Below are positions 12,255 through 15,637 of a stretch of 15,637 nt of DNA, one piece after another. This DNA is from DAOUBP01 sp034432655 (lineage in GTDB: Bacteria; Chloroflexota; Anaerolineae; CG2-30-64-16): the NCBI GenBank assembly GCA_034432655.1, contig DAOUBP010000055.1:1-15637 (forward strand), given 5' to 3'. Both the position numbers and the translations under genes were made by a program. A model generated the notes under the pieces. It was not told the DNA's origin. It made no database searches and worked only from the letters and a program-made list of their open reading frames with translations. Position 1 is the first letter of the stretch. Each line of letters opens with the position of its first letter.

Positions 12255-13883
12255 ATGGGAGAGATCCACAACGGTGTAAGTAAAGAGAAACGGACGGCTC
12301 GCAGCAGAAGATCACCCGCATACCCGGCCGAGGTGCTGGAGGCACCTGCTACGGCGACCGTTGAGCGGCCGCGCGCCCTGACCGTGCTGGATGCAGGACC
12401 GGACATCAAGGATCTGGCCTATAAGCTGCCGGGTATCTTCTCGTGGGGCGTGTTGATCTTGCTGCTGGTCGGGGTCGCCAAGTTCCCCGGCGTCGTCCTG
12501 ATGATCGTGCAGCTTGTTTCCCTTTATCTGGCCTTGTACTTTCTAATGGTGATCTTTTTCTACCCGGTGGGGCTGTGGCGCATACGGCGCTGGGAGGCGC
12601 GTTTTGGCGCTTTGATCGGCTCGGCCACGGATGACACAGATTGGGTGCGACACGTTGTGCTGCTCCCCAATTACAAGGAGCCTTTCGAAATCCTGGCGCG
12701 CACTTTACATGGCCTGGCGGTACAGGAAGGAGCCCGCGAGCGCCTTTTCGTCGTGCTGGCGATGGAAGAGACGGAGCCCGGTGCGTTGCAGAAAGCACGG
12801 CGCCTGCGCCGGATGTTCCAGGATCGGTTTGCCGATGTGTTGATCACCCTGCATCCGGCAGGTCTTCCCGGTGAGGTGGCCGGCAAGGGCGCCAATCAAA
12901 GTTGGGCCGCGCGTCGCGTTAAGGAGGAACTGGTGGACCGGCGGGGGATTCCGCTTGACCACCTGACCTTGACCTCTTGCGATGCGGACTCGGTATTGCA
13001 TCCGTATTACTTTGTCGCGCTCACCCGTTTGTTTGTCGCCGACTCGGGCCGCCATCGCCGGTTCTGGCAGGCGCCGTTACGGACCGACCTGAACATCTGG
13101 CAGGTCCCTGCGGTCGTCCGTCTTATCACCTATTTTGCCAACGCCGTGCACATCTCAGAGTTGGCTAACCCGTTGCGACTGAACTTTCCGTTCAGCACTT
13201 TCAGCTTGAGTTTCAAGCTGGCCGATGAAGCCGGTTACTGGGACAGCGCCGTGATCGCCGACGACTGGCACATGTTCCTGCGTTGCGCGTTTGCCGTCGG
13301 CGGCCAGGTGAGCTTGCAGCCGATCTTTTTGCCCACGTCAGCCAATGCCGTCTACGGTGAGACCCTGTGGCGTTCACTGGCGAACTCCTATCAACAACGC
13401 CTGCGCCACGCCTGGGGTGTCCAGGATGCCGGCTATATCATCCGCCAGTGGCAGCGCCTGCCCCAGGTGCCCTGGCATCGCAAGCTGTTGTTCTTGACCA
13501 AAGTGCTGCACGACCACCTGATCTTCAGCGCCGGTGGCCTGGCGGTAGCAGTGGGTGCTGTGCTCTTGGTAAGCCTGCACAATATCGCTTTGATATCGCT
13601 GCCCATCTTGACCGCTCTGGGGATCGTTTCCGCCCTCGGCAATTTGCTTCTTGCCGGAGGGATGGTGGCCGTGCTGGCGGCCGAACATCGTCACTGCCGG
13701 GAGCATCGCGATGGCTGGCGACCGGGCGCACTGCTGGCCGACATGGTCACAGCGCCTTTCCTGGCGGTGATTTCGTTCGGCACAGTGTGTGTGCCCGCCC
13801 TGCATGCACAGACCAAGCTGATGCTTGGCTCACAACTGGCCTTTGTGAGGACGCCCAAAGCGGCCAGAGGACCGGCCGACTGA
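12255..13883 (+). CDS. Membrane glycosyltransferase, family 2 (processive-type)
   Basis: A 542-residue protein. After a basic, probably disordered start (1-55), two membrane helices (about 60-79 and 82-105) lead into a cytosolic GT2 domain (about 130-390). Three more hydrophobic segments follow (about 421-441, 443-476 and 492-516). The GT2 signatures are VVLLPNYKEPFEIL (134-147), the metal/UDP-binding Asp243-Ala-Asp245 in LTSCDADSVL, the catalytic-base region VIADDWHMFLR (Asp336-Asp337) and QQRLRHAWG (380-388), which corresponds to the QxxRW motif of cellulose- and hyaluronan-synthase-like enzymes. It may make and export a polysaccharide, or glycosylate a lipid; the sugar cannot be told. A ribosome site is less clear than elsewhere (GGGA eight bases before, GAGAGGGGG fourteen before). 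malQ follows after 42 bases. Confidence 0.87.
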   Translation: MGEIHNGVSKEKRTARSRRSPAYPAEVLEAPATATVERPRALTVLDAGPDIKDLAYKLPGIFSWGVLILLLVGVAKFPGVVLMIVQLVSLYLALYFLMVIFFYPVGLWRIRRWEARFGALIGSATDDTDWVRHVVLLPNYKEPFEILARTLHGLAVQEGARERLFVVLAMEETEPGALQKARRLRRMFQDRFADVLITLHPAGLPGEVAGKGANQSWAARRVKEELVDRRGIPLDHLTLTSCDADSVLHPYYFVALTRLFVADSGRHRRFWQAPLRTDLNIWQVPAVVRLITYFANAVHISELANPLRLNFPFSTFSLSFKLADEAGYWDSAVIADDWHMFLRCAFAVGGQVSLQPIFLPTSANAVYGETLWRSLANSYQQRLRHAWGVQDAGYIIRQWQRLPQVPWHRKLLFLTKVLHDHLIFSAGGLAVAVGAVLLVSLHNIALISLPILTALGIVSALGNLLLAGGMVAVLAAEHRHCREHRDGWRPGALLADMVTAPFLAVISFGTVCVPALHAQTKLMLGSQLAFVRTPKAARGPAD

Positions 13884-13925
13884 AGTTTTCGCGATCAGAT
13901 TCCATCCAGGGGAAGGAAGACAACT

Positions 13926-15473
13926 ATGAGCTTTCCACGCTCCAGCGGCATCTTGTGCCACCCAACTTCATTTCCCAGCCGGTTCGGCATCGGCGACCTG
14001 GGTAAAGGCGCCTATGACTTCGTGGACTGGCTGGCCGCGGCCAAACAGCAGCTCTGGCAGGTGCTGCCGTTGGGTCCCACCGGCTACGGCGATTCGCCCT
14101 ACCAGTGCTTTTCGGCGTTTGCCGGCAATCCGCTCTTGATCAGCCCCGAGGGCTTGGCGTGGTCGGGCCTGTTGCCGAACGAGGCCTTGCGGGATGTGCC
14201 GCCTTTCCCGGAGAAGTTCGTGGACTTCGGCTGGGTGATCCAGTACAAGCAGGGGCTTTTCCGGCAGAGCTATGCCCACTTCAAGGCGCACGGCACCGCC
14301 GACCAGCACAACGGCTTTGCCTGGTTCCAGGAGCAGAACGCCGACTGGCTGGCCGATTACGCGCTTTTTATGGCGCTGAAGGCGCACTTCGGCGGCGGGA
14401 GCTGGCATGACTGGCCCCGGGACATCCGCCTGCGCCAGCCCGAGGCGTTGGCGCGCTATCGCGGCCTCCTGGCCGATGAGGCCGGGTACCACGCCTTTTT
14501 GCAGTGGGTTTTCTTCGAGCAGTGGGAAGCGCTCAAAAAGCATGTGGCCGAAAAAGGCATCCAGATCATCGGCGACGTGCCGATCTTCGTGGCCGAGGAC
14601 AGCGCAGATGTGTGGGCCAACCCGGACCAGTTCCAGCTGGATGCCGAGGGCAATCCCACCGTGATCGCCGGCGTGCCGCCCGATCTGTTCTCGGCCACCG
14701 GCCAGCGCTGGGGCAACCCCCACTACAACTGGGAGAGGATGCAGGCCGACGGCTTTCAATGGTGGATCGCGCGCATCCGTCAGACCCTGAAGTTTGTGGA
14801 TATCGTACGGATTGACCACTTCCGCGGGTTTGAAGCGTACTGGGAGATCCCGGCGGATGAGCCGACCGCAGTCAACGGCCGCTGGGTGAAAGCGCCGGGC
14901 GCAGAGCTATTCGTGGCCATCGAGAAGGCGCTGGGCAAGCTGCCCATCATCGCCGAAGACCTGGGGATCATCACGCCCGAGGTGGACGCGCTGCGCATGC
15001 AGTTCGGTTTTCCAGGCATGAAGATCCTGCAGTTCGCGTTCGGCATGGAGAACAACCCGCAGTATCTGCCCCATAACTATGAGCGGGATTGCATCGTCTA
15101 TCCCGGCACCCATGACAACGACACCGTGATGGGTTACTGGAACGATCCGCAGCGCACAGAACAGGAGAAACGAAACATCCTGCGCTACACCGGCACCGAT
15201 GGACATGACCTGGCGTGGGACTTCATTCGTCTGGCCTGGGGATCGGTGGCCAATCAGGCTGTGGCCATCCTGCAGGATGTCTTCAGCCTGGGCAGCGAGG
15301 CGCGCATGAACTTCCCAAGCCGGCCCAGCGGCAACTGGCAGTGGCGCTACACCGCGGATATGCTCACCCCCGCGCTCGCGGAGCGCCTGGCGGATTTGAC
15401 CGACGTGTACGAGCGGGTGAAGAAGACGGAGAAGCCCAAGGCTGCATGGTGGGAGAAAGCAGCGGGCCAGTAG
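13926..15473 (+). CDS. malQ: 4-alpha-glucanotransferase (amylomaltase)
   Basis: A GH77 enzyme that transfers alpha-1,4-glucan segments between maltooligosaccharides in maltodextrin and glycogen metabolism, in the cytosol. The 515-residue length and sequence fit the compact Thermus-type amylomaltase rather than the longer E. coli MalQ. It opens with SGILCHPTSFPSRFGIGDLG (7-26), followed by LPLGPTGYGDSPYQ (47-60). Active-site residues are the nucleophile Asp297 in VRIDHFRGF, the acid/base Glu344 in IIAEDLG and the third carboxylate Asp397 in GTHDNDT, at almost the same positions as D293, E340 and D395 of the Thermus enzyme. The ATG at 13926 has GGAAGGA eight bases upstream. It follows the GT2 gene closely and is followed by a hairpin terminator. 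Confidence 0.97.
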   Translation: MSFPRSSGILCHPTSFPSRFGIGDLGKGAYDFVDWLAAAKQQLWQVLPLGPTGYGDSPYQCFSAFAGNPLLISPEGLAWSGLLPNEALRDVPPFPEKFVDFGWVIQYKQGLFRQSYAHFKAHGTADQHNGFAWFQEQNADWLADYALFMALKAHFGGGSWHDWPRDIRLRQPEALARYRGLLADEAGYHAFLQWVFFEQWEALKKHVAEKGIQIIGDVPIFVAEDSADVWANPDQFQLDAEGNPTVIAGVPPDLFSATGQRWGNPHYNWERMQADGFQWWIARIRQTLKFVDIVRIDHFRGFEAYWEIPADEPTAVNGRWVKAPGAELFVAIEKALGKLPIIAEDLGIITPEVDALRMQFGFPGMKILQFAFGMENNPQYLPHNYERDCIVYPGTHDNDTVMGYWNDPQRTEQEKRNILRYTGTDGHDLAWDFIRLAWGSVANQAVAILQDVFSLGSEARMNFPSRPSGNWQWRYTADMLTPALAERLADLTDVYERVKKTEKPKAAWWEKAAGQ

Positions 15474-15485
15474 GCAGAGGTCAGG

Positions 15486-15515
15486 GGAGGCCGGGGTTTT
15501 GAAGCTCCGGCCTCT
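15486..15515 (+). terminator. Hairpin terminator after malQ
   Basis: GAGGCCGG (15487-15494) pairs with CCGGCCTC (15507-15514) around a TTTTGAAG-containing loop. Only a short, broken T-rich stretch (GCATTTGTC) follows. The GCAGAGG at 15474-15480 can compete for the right arm through CCTCTGC (15511-15517). Confidence 0.6.
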
Positions 15516-15572
15516 GCATTTGTCAGCAGGTCTTATAGGGAACGCAGATAGAACACGCACAATCGGAGCGCG

Positions 15573-15609
15573 GCATCCTCAGATGCCGCCTGTTCGCATC
15601 TGAGGATGC
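15573..15609. repeat. Nested 14-bp inverted repeat, REP-like
   Basis: GCATCCTCAGATGC (15573-15586) and GCATCTGAGGATGC (15596-15609) are perfect reverse complements with a nine-base loop. Each arm also folds on itself (GCATC, four-base loop, GATGC). It lies in the non-coding right end of the window. Such double dyads are common in intergenic repeat families or in small mobile palindromic elements. Only one copy is visible here. Confidence 0.55.
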
Positions 15610-15637
15610 GAACCCCGCTATGTTTGATGTCTCTCTG

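Noticed and set aside
13968..14819. Minus-strand open frame opposite malQ
   Set aside because: Shadow of a strongly conserved GH77 gene.

Overview
The window reads as a piece of chromosome from a GC-rich bacterium, probably an environmental member of the Chloroflexota (Anaerolineae/Caldilineae-like). That placement is an inference from the mix of genes: an NrfA-type cytochrome tail, a fused ADP-forming acyl-CoA synthetase, PMT-type and GT2 membrane glycosyltransferases, and anaerobe-type Fe-S proteins. No marker was searched. The rRNA is clearly bacterial. There are no transposases, integrases, tRNAs, CRISPR arrays or phage genes.

Left end (1-890): the 3' part of a 23S rRNA gene, a spacer of about 95 bases without a tRNA, and a 5S rRNA gene whose terminal helix runs into a T-run. 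Converging on it from the right is a minus-strand pair: a HIT-family nucleotide phosphorylase/hydrolase followed by an alpha/beta hydrolase whose ATG overlaps the HIT stop codon. The pair is read from a good sigma70-type promoter (TTGACG-17-TAAACT).

Middle (2504-9965): a plus-strand run of closely spaced genes. It starts with a monofunctional biotin protein ligase. After an internal promoter with an extended -10 come a proline-rich protein with a signal/anchor and a C-terminal membrane helix, a PMT/GT39-type membrane glycosyltransferase, a membrane-anchored Mrr-type nuclease-fold protein, a cytosolic glycerophosphodiester phosphodiesterase, a 722-residue fused ADP-forming acetate/acyl-CoA ligase, and a Crp/Fnr-family regulator.

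Redox cluster (about 9994-12066): downstream of the regulator lie a small dicluster ferredoxin, an 84-residue cysteine-rich zinc-ribbon-like protein, a 260-residue 4Fe-4S protein and a membrane-anchored diheme cytochrome. This is the most unusual part of the window. The cytochrome looks like the start of NrfH (membrane anchor and first haem) joined in frame to the last part of NrfA, with all the nitrite-reducing centre missing. Both ferredoxin-type proteins have the second cysteine of their second cluster motif replaced, one by Asp and one by Leu. The cluster's promoter carries an imperfect TTGTGAC-N4-GTC dyad centred at -41.5, where a class II Crp/Fnr activator would bind, so the regulator next door is the obvious candidate. 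Together they may form a small membrane electron-transfer module that is redox- or nitrosative-stress-controlled and derived from, but no longer able to act as, a nitrite reductase.

Right end (12067-15637): a long hairpin closes the redox cluster. A 12-bp perfect palindrome and a promoter then lead into a processive-type GT2 membrane glycosyltransferase and malQ (4-alpha-glucanotransferase), followed by a hairpin terminator and a nested inverted repeat at the window edge.
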